Shown here one piece after another: positions 47,051-58,395 of a stretch of DNA of 64,000 nt. The stretch is from assembly GCA_009823505.1 (NCBI GenBank), contig VZQC01006885.1, positions 163,790-227,789 on the forward strand, read 5' to 3'. A program made the position numbers and the translations under genes. Within the stretch, counting starts at the first letter, position 1; each line of letters starts with the position of its first letter. The stretch comes from Rhizomys pruinosus. Lineage: Eukaryota; Chordata; Mammalia; Rodentia; Spalacidae. A model generated the notes under the pieces. That model was not told the origin of the DNA and made no database searches. It worked only from the letters and a program-made list of their open reading frames with translations.

Positions 47051-47990
47051 ACATCATTGACCTTCCATCCAATGAACTTCTGCAGGACAAACCATGTTCA
47101 AAACAGATCAAATTGTGTCTAAGTGGTTTTAATGATTAAATAGATGCTGAAATTCAATATGATCACAAGTATGTTCAGGATTAGTTATATTCCTTATGAT
47201 TCCATCTTGAATCTCTGTGTTGAGAAAAGGAAGTTACCATCTCTACCATCTTCACCTTCTGGAAATGAGTGCTGAAGAAGGCCATATTGCACATCAGCAG
47301 ACAAGTGTAATGGTAATGGTTTTTGCTATCCAAATGTTAGGCTATGAAGCAAGGCTTCAGGCCATTTCTGAATAGACCTTTCTTATTTCCACTGCTTGTT
47401 ATACTAACAGAGAATCAATATCTAAAATCAGATTTGCACATGTTTAAAAATCAATTCCATCTTCATGAAGCTTAAAAGGGACTGAAGAATTACATCAAAT
47501 AGGAAATGGTGACAGGAAAAAAAATTACTCTCATGCTCTCTCAGGAGGAATTTCAGATGTTGAAATTGCATTTTACGCTCAGTATAACTGAATTTATCTT
47601 TTCTAACTTATTAAAACATCAGGGAATGACTGACATTCTAGGACTGCATGCTCCTGTTCTCCATCTTGCAATATACTCACTCATTCCAAGTCTCTATCTC
47701 CAGAATGCTGTAATTAAGGGTGTGCACCACCATGTCTGATATGATACCTTCTCTTCTACTACCTACATTCAGCATGCAGGACCACAGGGACTCTGAGAGA
47801 AGCAAGATATATACAAGATATACACAAAAATAATATACATATATTATTTTTGCCTGAGCCAGGAAAAAATAATATATGTAATTCAATCTTTATATTAAGC
47901 ATATTATGAACTTTATATTATAGAGAAGTTTAGAAGAAGACTGTTATAAAATATGAGTAGTTTATTATTTAATGCTCTAATGTCAGTACA
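47051..47990. other. Unassigned DNA with a B1 remnant
   Basis: At 47691-47741 the phrase taattaagggtgtgcaccac, followed by catgtctgata, looks like the end of an old minus-strand B1. The rest is unassigned. Confidence 0.4.
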
Positions 47991-47994
47991 TGTG

Positions 47995-48146
47995 TGTCTG
48001 TATGTGCCATGGTGCACATGTGTAGTTCAAAGGCCATTTTTCAGGAATTTCTTCTCCCCTGCCACCATTTTGTACTTCAGGGATTGAATTTAGGTTTTCA
48101 GGCTTAGTGGCCAGTGCCCTTACTGGAGCTATTTCCCTGGCCCACA
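47995..48146 (-). mobile_element. Old tRNA-derived SINE (B3/B4-type)
   Basis: The sequence gccatggtgcacatgtgtag, cagggattgaatttaggtt and ccttactggagctatttccc is the reverse complement of an old rodent SINE body and head. Confidence 0.5.
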
Positions 48147-48392
48147 AGTATGATCAGGAATGTAGAAAGTTTGGATGATTTGTTCAAATTCTTATGCTAA
48201 GGAAGTTGATCACCTGGTAACATTTTGTAGAAAAATGACACAAAATTCAGTCTAAACCACATTCTCTCCATTTTAAAATATCACAATCAACTATTAAAAT
48301 GCCCTGAGCTTTGATAGGTTGATTTAATAAGTGATTTATTACATATACAAAGGTTGTTTTCTCAATTTGCACTACTGAAAAAAAATTCCAAG

Positions 48393-48590
48393 GGCTGGAG
48401 AAATGGCTCAGCGGTTAAGAGCACTGACTGCTTTTGCAGAGGACCAAGAGCTTTATTCTCAACTCCCACAAGGCAGCTAAGAACCATTTTTAACTCCAGT
48501 TCCTAGGGAATCTCATGGCCTCTTCTGTGGCATTCATGCAAGCCATACACTAATACACATAAAATGATAAATAAAATATTCTTTTTAATT
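48393..48590 (+). mobile_element. B3-like SINE, short form, diverged
   Basis: Head gggctggagaaatggctcag, then taactccagttcctagggaa, with deletions in the tail half and an AT-rich end. Confidence 0.9.
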
Positions 48591-49960
48591 CTAAAAGATT
48601 TCCTTCTAATATTTTTTCTGAACTCCTGAACTTCTGACCTAAGATGAGTAGCTTAAAAGAAGCCACTTCATATTACTAATAAATAAAAGCTGGAAAATCT
48701 AAAATATTAACACCTTTAGATCTGCAATAGAAATGAGGCCACTAAATAAATTGCTTCATCTTAATCTGACAAGTGAATGCAAAAATATCTTCCTATGGTG
48801 CAGAAATCTCTGTGGGAACCACTGCTGGAAGAGAAAAATCTAAATAGTAATTGAAAAGTTGCTAGAGGCTCACCAAACACAAGGATGAGAGATAAAAATG
48901 ATAAGGGCCCTGTTTACCAGAGTATGTTCCACACTTTGATTTTTATCCCCCAGCAATCCACCTGGATCTGGTAGAGAGTGAAAGAAAATCTACTGATACT
49001 CCTGGAAAGGAGACAGGAAAAGGTACCATCTTGAAATAACCTCTGAGAATTCAGTTTTCTAAGGTCTGCCTTCAAGTAAAACTATTTAACCAAATCTTTA
49101 ACAATCAGATTTTATTAGATTCTAAATAGGTTTACATAAGGTAGATATTGGCCTGAAAGTGACCCTAGCCTTTCATGGGGAAAAATCAGAAAATGCTGTA
49201 AAAGATGTAATAAGGAAAATTCCCTGATCCAGCCACCTCTAGTCATCCCATCCTACCTACTAATGGTGAGAGATTGAGAGTCACTTGTGCAGTTCTCAAT
49301 GCACAGGAATAAATTCATTAAATACCAAGGATTAATCATTGGAATAGGAATACCTTCCTGCCTCACCATACAGTAAGACCAAATCATAGTTCCTCCACTT
49401 ACAGAGTATCTGGTCATAAAAAAAAATAACACAATACACCCAAATCCCATAATTGAAATTTACATAGAGTGCACTAAAGAAGCCTAAGATACTGAAGGGA
49501 GCTGAAATATCAAATTAGGAGCTTAAAGCTAAGAATTTTATTCATTTAACTATGATTACTATGCTATGGGCTGTAGTGGAGGAATGAAAAACTGCATAAG
49601 AAAAGAGGGCAAATGGGAACAGAGATGTAAATTCTAGGGACCCAAGAGAGATGCTAGTAATCAGAAATGTCATGACAGAAGTAATGAATGCCAGCGAAGA
49701 AACTTTGGACCTGAGGATGTCTCAGTGGAAATCCCTACAACCAAACAGGAAAGAAGAAAGACTCATGACAAAAAGCACAATAAACCAGAAATGTGGTACA
49801 ATCACGAACATGTAACATACATACAATAAAAATCTAAGAAGGAAGAAAGAGGGAAGGATAAAAGAGAAGGGAATGGGAAGAGAAGAGAGGGAGAGGGAGG
49901 GGATAGATGGGAGGTTGGGGGAGGTGAGAATTTCCTGGAATCAATGTTGAATACCGAACT
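48591..49960. other. Unassigned DNA; purine-rich at the right end
   Basis: No repeat is recognised to 49830. The stretch 49830-49920 is GA-rich. Confidence 0.5.
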
Positions 49961-50474
49961 ATAAGAAGCTGGGGGGAATTTCCCAAGACCACAGGTAGGA
50001 GCTGGGTGCTTCAGCCAGGTGGATTATTTGGTTTGATTCAATCCTCTTTGGCTCCATTGTCTTGTGTGGCTGTGGGGGCAGAGTTGTTCTCCTAGCTGGT
50101 ATAAAAGGTGGGCCTGTGTGAAACTTGAGATTGGGGGCTTCCCAAGACCACCTGAAGCACAGGTAGGGCTAAACAGCAGTCTCCCCACCCACCCCACCCC
50201 CGCCAACTGGGATTGCCAAAAGAGCGTCCAAGTGGATTCTTCGGAGAACCTTCAGAACAGAAAGGGAAGAGTGAGTTAGACTTCCAACAGAAAGCCTAAA
50301 GCTTAGACAAGTCAACACTCCATAAGCAAGGAGGAAAATAAATCAGTCAAACAAGAAGGCATCTGAAGGAGGCAAGCAAAGCAAGCCTTCAACACAGTGA
50401 AGAGGCATTTGGGATTCACATTGGAATACGGGCAAGGAGAAGCCCATATGCTAGGGACACGAAGAAGAGACAAT

Positions 50475-51688
50475 ATGGAAAAGGTGCTGGATAATCCCAC
50501 ACCAAGCTCTACCAACCCTGTGGAAGATTCCTACAGTGGGATCTCCTTCAGGATGGCCCAGGACACAGATATTAGAATTACAATTGAGATAACATGGGAA
50601 AGGTGCAGGAAAATTCCACACCAAGCTCTACCAACCCTGTGGAAGATTCCTACAATGGGATACCCCTGGGGATGGCCCAAGACACAGATATTAGAAATAC
50701 AATTGTGAACATACCTAAAGAAATCAAAGGAGCAAGTCAGAGAACTAAGAAAAGGGAATGAAAATCTCAAGAAGGGCCTAGAAAGAGAGAATGACAAACT
50801 CCAGAAGGAAAGTGGAAACATTGAAAAGATCCCATGCTGAAAAAGATAAGGAAACCAACCAGTGAAGCAAAGAGCTACAGGAAGAGATTGAGAAACTCCA
50901 AAAAGAAGTGGGAAATACTAAAGAAATCAGAAGACAAAATGAAAAAGGAAATCAAACACTCATCCAATCAAGAGGAAAGGAATGGAAAAAGCCTCAGAAG
51001 TAGAATGGAGGAAGCAGGACAAAGAATATCAGACCTGGAAGATAACACAGAACAACTTAAAACCTCAAGTAAAGATTATGAAAAATTTAAAAATACACAA
51101 AAGTGGAACAACCAGGAACTGTGGGACACTATGAAAAGATCAAACCTCTGCATCATAGGAATAGAGAAAGGAGAAGAATCCCAAGAGAATGATATTGATC
51201 AGATCTTCAACAGAATAATAGAAGAAAATTTCCCCAAACTAAAAAAAGACAAACGAATACAAATACGAGAAGCACATAGAACTCCAAACAGACAAGATCA
51301 GAAAAGAAACTCTCTGCACCATATCATAGTTAAAATGCTAGACACCCAAAACAAAGACAAAATCCTTAAAGCCACAACAGAAAAACAACAAGTTACATAT
51401 AAGGGGAAACCTATCCTAATCACACCTGACTTCTCAGTGCAAACTATGAAAGCAAGAAGAATATGGAGCAAAGCATTCCCAGTGTTAAAGGACTATAGAT
51501 GCTAACCCAGGTTACTATACCCAGCAAAAATGTGGATTAGAGTTGAAGGAGAGAGAAAAATCTTCCATGACATAAACAAGATGATAGAATACATGACTGG
51601 AAAACCAACCCTTCAGAGAACACTTGAAGCAATTCAAAGGACAGAAGAAAGGAACAACTATCCCCAGGCACCTAGAAAGAGAAAATAA
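50475..51688 (+). pseudogene. L1 ORF1, nearly complete but interrupted
   Basis: ORF1p is the RNA-binding chaperone of L1. Two start codons lie 119 bp apart (50475 and 50594) because of a tandem duplication. The coiled-coil region at about 50.71-50.83 kb is in a different frame from the start. A clean 223-codon frame from 50834 then carries the end of the coiled coil, the RRM with the REAHRTPNRQD segment and the C-terminal domain with HHIIVKMLD and KGKPILITPDFS. It stops at a taa (51503-51505), after which the same frame reads on with family-like sequence (LLYPAKMWI) to a natural-looking taa at 51686-51688. The early stop is therefore probably a point mutation. Confidence 0.88.
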
Positions 51689-51779
51689 TATAAGCATAAC
51701 TGCAGAAGTAGAAACCTAGACCAAAAATGCAAATGGATAATAAGGTGAAAGGAAGCAATACATATCTATCAGCTATAAC

Positions 51780-52852
51780 GTTAAAAAAATATTAATGGAC
51801 TAAACTCCCCAATCAAAAGACATAGACTGGGAGATTGGATTAGGAAACAGAATCCATCTATATACTGTGTCTACAAGAAACACATCTACCTTCAAGTATA
51901 GGCACCACCTTAAAGTGAAAGGATGGAAAAAATATTCCAAGAAAGTGATACCAAAAAGAAAGCAGGTGTTGCTATTTTAATATCAGACAAAACAGACTTC
52001 AGAGTAAAAGAAATAAGAAGAGACAAAGAAGGCCATTACATTTTTATCAAGGGAACAATTCACCATGAAGATTTCACCATTATGAATATATATGCCCCAA
52101 ACTCTCGTGTACCAAACTTTATAAAGACAATTCTCTAGGACCACAAGGCACAAAGCAACCCCAGTACACTCACAGTAGGGGACTTCAATACCCCACTGAG
52201 CCCTTTGGACAGGTCAACAGGACAAAGAATAAACAGAGAGACAACTGAACTGAATGATACGAAACACTAAATGGACCTCACAGACATCTACCGAATAGTC
52301 CACCCTAATACCAGAAAATACAATTTCTACTCTGCACCCCATGGAACATTCTCCAAAACTGACCACATACTGAGGCACAGAATAAACCTACACAAGTACA
52401 AAAATATTGAAATAATTTCATGCATTCTATCAGACTACAGTGCAATAAAGCTCGCTATCAACACCAGGATAAGCCCTACTTTCTACAAGAACACATGTAG
52501 ACTAAACAACACACTCCTGAATAATGAATGGGTCAAGGAAGAGATAAAGAAAGAAATAAAAGCATTCCTGGAACTGGATGACAATGATAATACACCATAA
52601 CAAAACCTATGGGATACATTAAAAGCAGTCCTAAGAGCAAGGAGATGAAACCAACCAAAGTGCCCCTCAACTGATGAGTGGTTAGAGAAAATGTGGTACA
52701 TCTACACAGTGGAGTTCTATGCAGCAGTAAAGAAAGTTGACATCATGAGCTTTGCAGGTAAATGGCTGGAGCTAGAAGATATCATGCGGAGTGAAGTAAC
52801 ACAGTCCCAGAAAAACAAACTCTGAATGCTATCCCTCATCTATGGATACTAG
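51780..52852 (+). pseudogene. L1 ORF2, endonuclease part fused to the C-terminal end
   Basis: ORF2p normally couples a DNA endonuclease to a reverse transcriptase. Here endonuclease motifs are visible in several frames: LQETHL near 51870, FTIMNIYAPN near 52075, VGDFNTPLSPLDR near 52180, KTDHIL near 52360 and LSDYSAIKLAI near 52430. The family normally has SDH at the last site, so the catalytic histidine is replaced by tyrosine. After about 52640 the sequence passes straight to the conserved C-terminal block (KMWYIYTVEFYAAVKK-like). The RT palm, including the [FY]ADD motif, is missing. Stops and frameshifts make it non-functional. Confidence 0.88.
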
Positions 52853-52984
52853 CACCAATTACCTAATTGTTACAAACTAAGTAATGTCAATATGATCTGA
52901 AAACAACTGTGCTCTTATATTGTGAATCCCTTAAAAAAATAAACAAATAAAAAAATTAAATTAAATTTTAAAAAAAGAAGCTGG

Positions 52985-53133
52985 TTAGCCAGACGTGGTG
53001 ACTCAACCTTTAATCCTAGTACTCAGGAGGCAGAGGCAGGTGGATCTTTGTGAGTTCAAGGCCAGCCTGGTCTACAGAGTGAGTTCCAGGACAGCTGGGG
53101 CTACAGGGAGACCCTGTCTCAAAAAAGACCAAA
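52985..53133 (+). mobile_element. B1 SINE directly abutting the L1
   Basis: A B1 reading ccagacgtggtgactcaacc through gagaccctgtctcaaaaaag. It begins one or two bases after the 3' target duplication of the L1, so two insertions used essentially the same site. Its A-tail passes into the GAA repeat. Confidence 0.95.
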
Positions 53134-53166
53134 AAGAAGAAGAAGAAGAAGAAGAAGAAGAAGAAG

Positions 53167-53196
<30 letters not shown>
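53134..53196. repeat. (GAA)n microsatellite
   Basis: About 20 GAA units grown from the B1 tail. It forms the left edge of the inverted duplication. Confidence 0.97.
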
Positions 53197-53197
<1 letters not shown>

Positions 53198-53829
53198 TGT
53201 TGTTGACTAAACACCATGAAGGAAAAAAAAAACACATAAATCACAGGCACATGTATATGAGCTTTTTTCACTGTAAAACAACATGAGACAAGCAGAAGTA
53301 GGAAATATTTTCTTAGCTTCAGAGTTTAAGGCTTCATTCCACAACTAGCTGTGTGCATTAGCTTTGGGCCTGTGGCTGGGAAGTTTATTGTAGTGACAGA
53401 GAAATCCACTCACTTCATGGCAGCTCAGGGCTACAAGGACAGACAGAAATGTGCTAATGTGCTAGGGCATGGATCTCCTTCTAGGACATGCTCACAATGA
53501 CCAAACTTCTTCCTAATAGGCTCTGTCAAAGGATCCACCACATTCCAAAAGCACCATGGGTTAAGATCCAAGCCTTTAACACTCAGGGAACCTACAAGGG
53601 ATGTTTTAGATCAAAACTACAGCACCATCTCATAATTAAATGACAGAAAATCAATCAGAGTTGTGAGGATGACATCTTACAGTTACCATAAGGAATCTAA
53701 TAAGAATAGAATTGGTGGCTGTGAATGCTGATTACTGATAACTTTTGAAGGGTCTGCTGTAAGGATAAACAGTGAAATGTGACAAGAAATAAAATTTGCT
53801 GGTGGTCAAGATCATTATTTTGGAGATAT
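53134..53829 (+). repeat. Inverted duplication, left arm
   Basis: This arm matches the reverse complement of 58396-59091 at roughly 97% by eye over about 630 bp, with one 8-bp indel near 53455. It ends abruptly at tttggagatat on the inner side and in the GAA tract on the outer side. The arm contains an old rodent repeat but no gene. Confidence 0.9.
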
Positions 53830-55125
53830 GGTAAATATTGGCAAATTTAAGTATCTATATGAGAACAAACAAGGAAAGAACCTTCCTGATGTAGAGCAGA
53901 GCAAGGGGACTTGTTGAAATAGCATTTCTAAGAGAGGGATGCCTAAGCAGCCTGAGTGAGGTGGGGTTTCAATGTCTTAAAGTTGTTTCAGTGACTTGAA
54001 TTTTCTGGATTGACTCCCTGAAAGTATAGGTTCAAACCCAGAGGCATAACACAACATGATGGGCTGTCCTTTCATCCCCACCAGTTTGTCAGTGAGATTC
54101 TGACTCTAGGTGGTATGTTAGGTCACCCATTACAGGTGTAATCCCATGAGCAATCTCTAAATTACTTTAATTCATTAGCTCTTTTCCTAATTAATATCCT
54201 TATTGGAGATATAGCAGCAGAGAAGACACAACAAGACTGGAATTCAGCCATAAACAATGGGGAACCCTCTTCAAAGTCTAGCTCTATTCTTTTCTACAGT
54301 AGATACTTCAAATGGGGTGCCAATTCTGGGGTGCCTAGCAATAGCTGCAACAAAGAAAGTAGAAAAATAATAACAGGAGGCTCCTCTTCAACAATTCCCT
54401 TCTCTTTTTCCCCAGTGTTGGTTGCATTGGCAGAAGAACTGGAAGAGCATTGGAACCTAAAATAAATCCCATCCTGTTTTCTGTAATAGTGTAAGGTTAA
54501 TTTCTTCAGACTGCAGAGGTTAACTGCAGCCACCCCTGGAAATGATCCATTTCTAGCTTTGCTCAAGAACTGAGATTACAAGCAAATAATCAAAATCACT
54601 TCAGAGGCAAATGCAGCTACTATTTCTCTGAAATAACAAATGGAAAATAATTTTATCTAATTTCTACAGAGCCTCTGTTAGTGGGTAGTTTGAAATACAG
54701 AAGACATTCTTGTTTGCAGTTTAGTTAAATTAACTATGTTTTCTGACATTCAAGTTAGCCAGTGTCTTAAAACTAAGGTTTCAATGTGATCTTTTGTACA
54801 TATTTTTGTTCTTAATTTGCTTTAGGCTTTTTCAGAGGAAGGTTATCCCCTCAGGCCCCACACTCCCAGCACAGCGCATTATTATTCTCCATACTCAGCT
54901 ACCAGTCTGATCTAAGGAGAGAATGAATGAGTGTCTATCACTAACAGCATAAAGAACTAAAAATTTGGCTGTTAAATTTCTCTCTACTAACATCATGCAT
55001 TTAGATATCCTTCAACGTTTTAGGATACCTTCTCTCCTTCAACTGCCCTAAGTCTGCCATCGCACACCTCTTTCAGCTTCACGTCTTTTCTTTTTTTTTT
55101 TTTAATAACACACTAAGTCCAGTTA
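53830..55125. other. Unassigned DNA, left part of the inverted-repeat spacer
   Basis: A 90-codon minus frame at 54294-54566 has no family features. No repeat is recognised. Confidence 0.5.
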
Positions 55126-55127
55126 AG

Positions 55128-55285
55128 GCTGCTGTTCTAGTTTGCTTTTCCATTGCTGTGAAAAACCACTCTTAACAATTTCAACTTGGGAAGGAAAGGA
55201 TTTATTTGGCTCACGTCTCCTGGGTCACAGTTCATTACTGAGGATGCCCACCATTGGAACTCAGGGCAGGAACCTGATTTTGTTT
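55128..55285 (+). repeat. URR1-like rodent repeat, 5' part
   Basis: The sequence cttttccattgctgtgaaaa, aggaaaggatttatttggct, cacagttcattactgaggat and ggcaggaacctgatttt closely resembles the start of the rodent repeat I associate with URR1. Confidence 0.6.
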
Positions 55286-55559
55286 TTCTTTACAGCTGAC
55301 TAATATTCCACTGGGTATTATACCACATTTTTCTTCTCTATTCTTCTGTTGATGGACATTTAGTTTGATTGTATTTCCTAGCTATTGTAACTAAAACAGC
55401 AATGAATAGATATATATGTGCATGTGTGTGTGTGTGTGAAGCACCTCTGTAGTAAGGTATAATATCCATTAGGTATATTTTTAGGGGCATTTGTATAATT
55501 TTATGTGTATGTGAGTGAGAAAGGGAGAGAGAGACACAGATTAACTAAGGTCATCTATT
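55286..55559 (-). mobile_element. Old L1 ORF2 end, reverse orientation
   Basis: The segment tttacagctgactaatattc, then ttctgttgatggacatttag, is the reverse complement of the conserved C-terminal block of L1 ORF2. It is followed by a short TG run (55421-55437). Confidence 0.6.
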
Positions 55560-55745
55560 TTTATGTATATTTTAATTGATTTTTTGTGCATTTCATATAA
55601 AACAGCGTAATCATCCTTTTACCCCCTCCTTTAATCCACCCCTGCATAGCAGCCCCATAAAATTTCATGCATTCTGTCATATATGTTAAAGCCTATCAAG
55701 TCAAGTTAGTGTACCCAGACATCCTAAGACATTGGCCTAATAATA
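55560..55745 (-). mobile_element. Lx-like L1 3' end
   Basis: The words ttttgtgcatttcatataaa, aatttcatgcattctgtcat and agcctatcaagtcaagttag match the minus-strand Lx-like tails at 22.8 and 27.9 kb. Confidence 0.65.
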
Positions 55746-56187
55746 GCCAAATGGTAAGTAATCTTATTTCATCAGCATTCATTATAGACAGTTTTTTTAG
55801 CTTAATTACTACATATAGTTATATATTTCTGGACATAAAATATAATTAAGTGTTCAGCCTTTAATTATTAATGAAAAGGAAGGAATAATTTAATTTACAC
55901 TAGCCCATTACTTATATTTAACTTTATACTAGCACTTTTAAAAAGTTCAAATAGGTAATACATTAAAAAGTTGAAGCTCAGCTGACAATTTAAAGAAAAG
56001 TTATATTGCATGATTAAGTCAAAAGGAGAAAAATACATTTAAATTTCCATAAAATACCTATTAATCATTAAAGATCCTTCAAAATGTGTTTTAAACATCT
56101 ACTCTGATACTTGGCTAATCTACAACAAAGGAACAGAAATATCTGAAAGGAATTCATGTGTAAATTGAACTTAAATTTTACCTAGGT
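55746..56187. other. Unassigned AT-rich DNA
   Basis: Nothing recognised. Confidence 0.45.
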
Positions 56188-56191
56188 GTGA

Positions 56192-56240
<49 letters not shown>

Positions 56241-56317
56241 TGTGTGTGTGTATTCTGTTATCTTGAAAACTTTACCATTATTTTAATGTATCAATACATG
56301 ACTCTGAAATTTATTAG

Positions 56318-56352
<35 letters not shown>

Positions 56353-56358
56353 CGCGCA

Positions 56359-56396
<38 letters not shown>
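56188..56396. repeat. (TA)n(TG)n and (TG)n microsatellites
   Basis: A TA run passes into TG and GA runs (56188-56251). A second, longer TG run with small interruptions lies at 56320-56396. Alternating purine-pyrimidine sequence of this kind can adopt Z-DNA. Confidence 0.95.
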
Positions 56397-56397
<1 letters not shown>

Positions 56398-56449
56398 CTT
56401 TAGGGGATGTAAAACATCAATTGATTGGTATTTCTCACTATAAATCATA

Positions 56450-56665
56450 TGGGACTGAAGAAATGGCTCAGTGGTTAAGAGTGCACTGGTTACTCTGGAG
56501 AGGACCTGGGTTTAATTCCCAGTACTCATATGGCAGCTAACAGCTATCTATAATTTCAGTTCCAGAGGAATCCAACACCCTCTTTTGACCTCTGCAGGCA
56601 TTGTACAACATGGCAACACTTACATACATGTAAGCAATATACTTATACATATAAAATAAAAAATA
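56450..56665 (+). mobile_element. Diverged B2/B3-superfamily SINE
   Basis: Head gggactgaagaaatggctca, then tttcagttccagaggaatcc, and an A-rich end. It is older than most B3 copies in the window. Confidence 0.9.
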
Positions 56666-57092
56666 AAGTGAAATATTTAATTCTTTCTTGCAACACATAA
56701 CCCATCCCTTCATTGACTGGCTTCAATCACTACAAATGTCCACTTACATGAGACAGTCCTTTCCTTTTCAGATGATGCTCAACTCTCTGATCTAATGTGT
56801 CTAGCTTTGGTATTTTGTACTTGCCAACTCCTAGTTTCTAGAAAGATGAAGAACAAAAAAGAAAAGAGAAAGAAAAATGTAACCTGCAGCAAACCAATTC
56901 AAAGTCCTAGGAGTGGTACTTGCCACGTTAGAGTAGGAGGCTTCTAACACTCCAAAGGCTTTCTCAGGCATGAGCCACAGTTTCAGACAGTGAACCACAC
57001 ATTGAGGCAGTAATCTCTAACTCATAGCTTCTCCCTGTGTAGAGGGAGATTGAGAACTCACGTGGTGTGCCCTAATCCTAAGAAATCTCACT
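56666..57092. other. Unassigned DNA
   Basis: Nothing recognised. Confidence 0.45.
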
Positions 57093-57104
57093 AGTTGGCT
57101 TTTA

Positions 57105-57330
57105 GTTTTTAATTTTATTTTTATTTATGTGTACGAGTGCCTTGTCTATATGTATGTAAGTGCACCCATGTTTTGCAATGCCTGCAGAGGTCATAAAAGG
57201 ATCTCAGATTCCCTGAAACTGGAGTTACAGCTGGATGTGAACCACCATGTGGGTGATAGGAACTGGACCCACGCCCTCCGCAAGGGCAGCTAGCTAGTGC
57301 TTTTAACCAGTAAGCAATCTCTCCAAGTCC
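57105..57330 (-). mobile_element. Diverged B3-like SINE
   Basis: A reverse-complement SINE from a T-rich start to agcaatctctccaagtcc. The word ttggctttta flanks both sides (about 57095 and 57335). Confidence 0.9.
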
Positions 57331-57334
57331 ACAA

Positions 57335-58395
57335 CTTGGCTTTTAATTCTCCATCTTTGTGTGGAAGGCAGTACACACCAAAGTCTTTCTAGTCCAAAGT
57401 TCTAGAGTGCTTGCAGTGTTTTCATCCCTAAGGAGCATAGTAGACAAAAGGCTTGAAAAATGCAGCCCTTTCTTTCTCCTAGAAAAGGTGTATGGCGTAG
57501 CCTTTCTGTGGCTACTTAGTTGGACTATTCACACCTGGTTTGCACCAAAAAATATAAATATTAGCCTTCCCAGAGTCCTGAACTATAGACTGACCTTCCC
57601 CAGTCTGTTCCAGTACCTTCCTCTGATCTGTTGGTCTATCAATTCTTTTATCACACAGTATTTTTTTTCCTTCTGCAAGAGAAACTGCACTCTGAACCTC
57701 CTCACTATGGAACCAGAGAGGGCTAGGTATATGCAAGTCTATTTATAACATCGAGAAGTCTTAGACATGGGCTTCAGCCTCTACAGCCAGTGAAAGGAAA
57801 TACCTTAAACATGAAGCTTCAGAAATTAAAGTAGATTGTGGCTCAGTAAATTCTTTGTATTTTGTACAACATGTCTCCATAAATGGACAGGGTTGGACAG
57901 CTATTCAAGCATCCAACACCCTTCACAAGAATTATGGTAACAAAGAGAGAGACCATAGTTGATCCCCTTTTGTATACAGAAAGAAAGAAGGCCTCAAAGA
58001 AGACAGGAAAGCAGTGCACGGTTCCTATAATTCCAAACAACGCAAGATGTAAAGGGATGTCTCTACTTGGGAGAGGGACAGGGAATTAAATCCAGGCCTT
58101 AGACTCATGATACCTAATACTGGATCCACCGTGGTGAAACCCAGTGTCAAATGTGTCTGTCTGCAGGTCAGCTCAATAAACATAGAACTTTGGTCTGGGA
58201 CTCAGTCAAGAACTGGTAAAATCTAGTACTAGGGCAGAATATAGCAGTCTTCATCCCAAGCCTACCTATGGACAGAGCCTTTGGAATACATTCAATTTCA
58301 AAGGAAAATATGCAGACTCAGAAATGATAAACACTTGAGATGCTAGATATATTAGTTACTATGATGTGATTATTTCATAATGTAATTTATATAAA
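57335..58395. other. Unassigned DNA, right part of the inverted-repeat spacer
   Basis: A 129-codon plus frame at 57359-57748 is the longest apparently non-repeat frame in the window. I see no recognisable domain, conserved motif or splice context, so I do not call it a gene. Confidence 0.45.

Larger units (their letters stand above)
49973..52974 (+). mobile_element. L1 of a second lineage, both ends intact, RT core deleted
   Basis: A 3.0-kb element bounded by aagaagctgg at 49963-49972 and 52975-52984. It contains a 5' UTR with a partial internal repeat (cttcccaagaccac-like words at 49980 and 50139), an ORF1 region, the endonuclease half of ORF2, a direct jump near 52640 into the last part of ORF2, a short 3' UTR and an A-rich tail. 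The usual reverse-transcriptase half is absent. Because both ends and the target duplication remain, the deletion may predate insertion. Its 5' and 3' UTRs differ from those of copies 1-4. Confidence 0.88.

Noticed and set aside
57359..57748. A 129-codon plus-strand open frame in non-repeat sequence.
   Set aside because: No domain, signal or splice context is recognisable, and a frame of this length can occur by chance in 64 kb of six-frame sequence.
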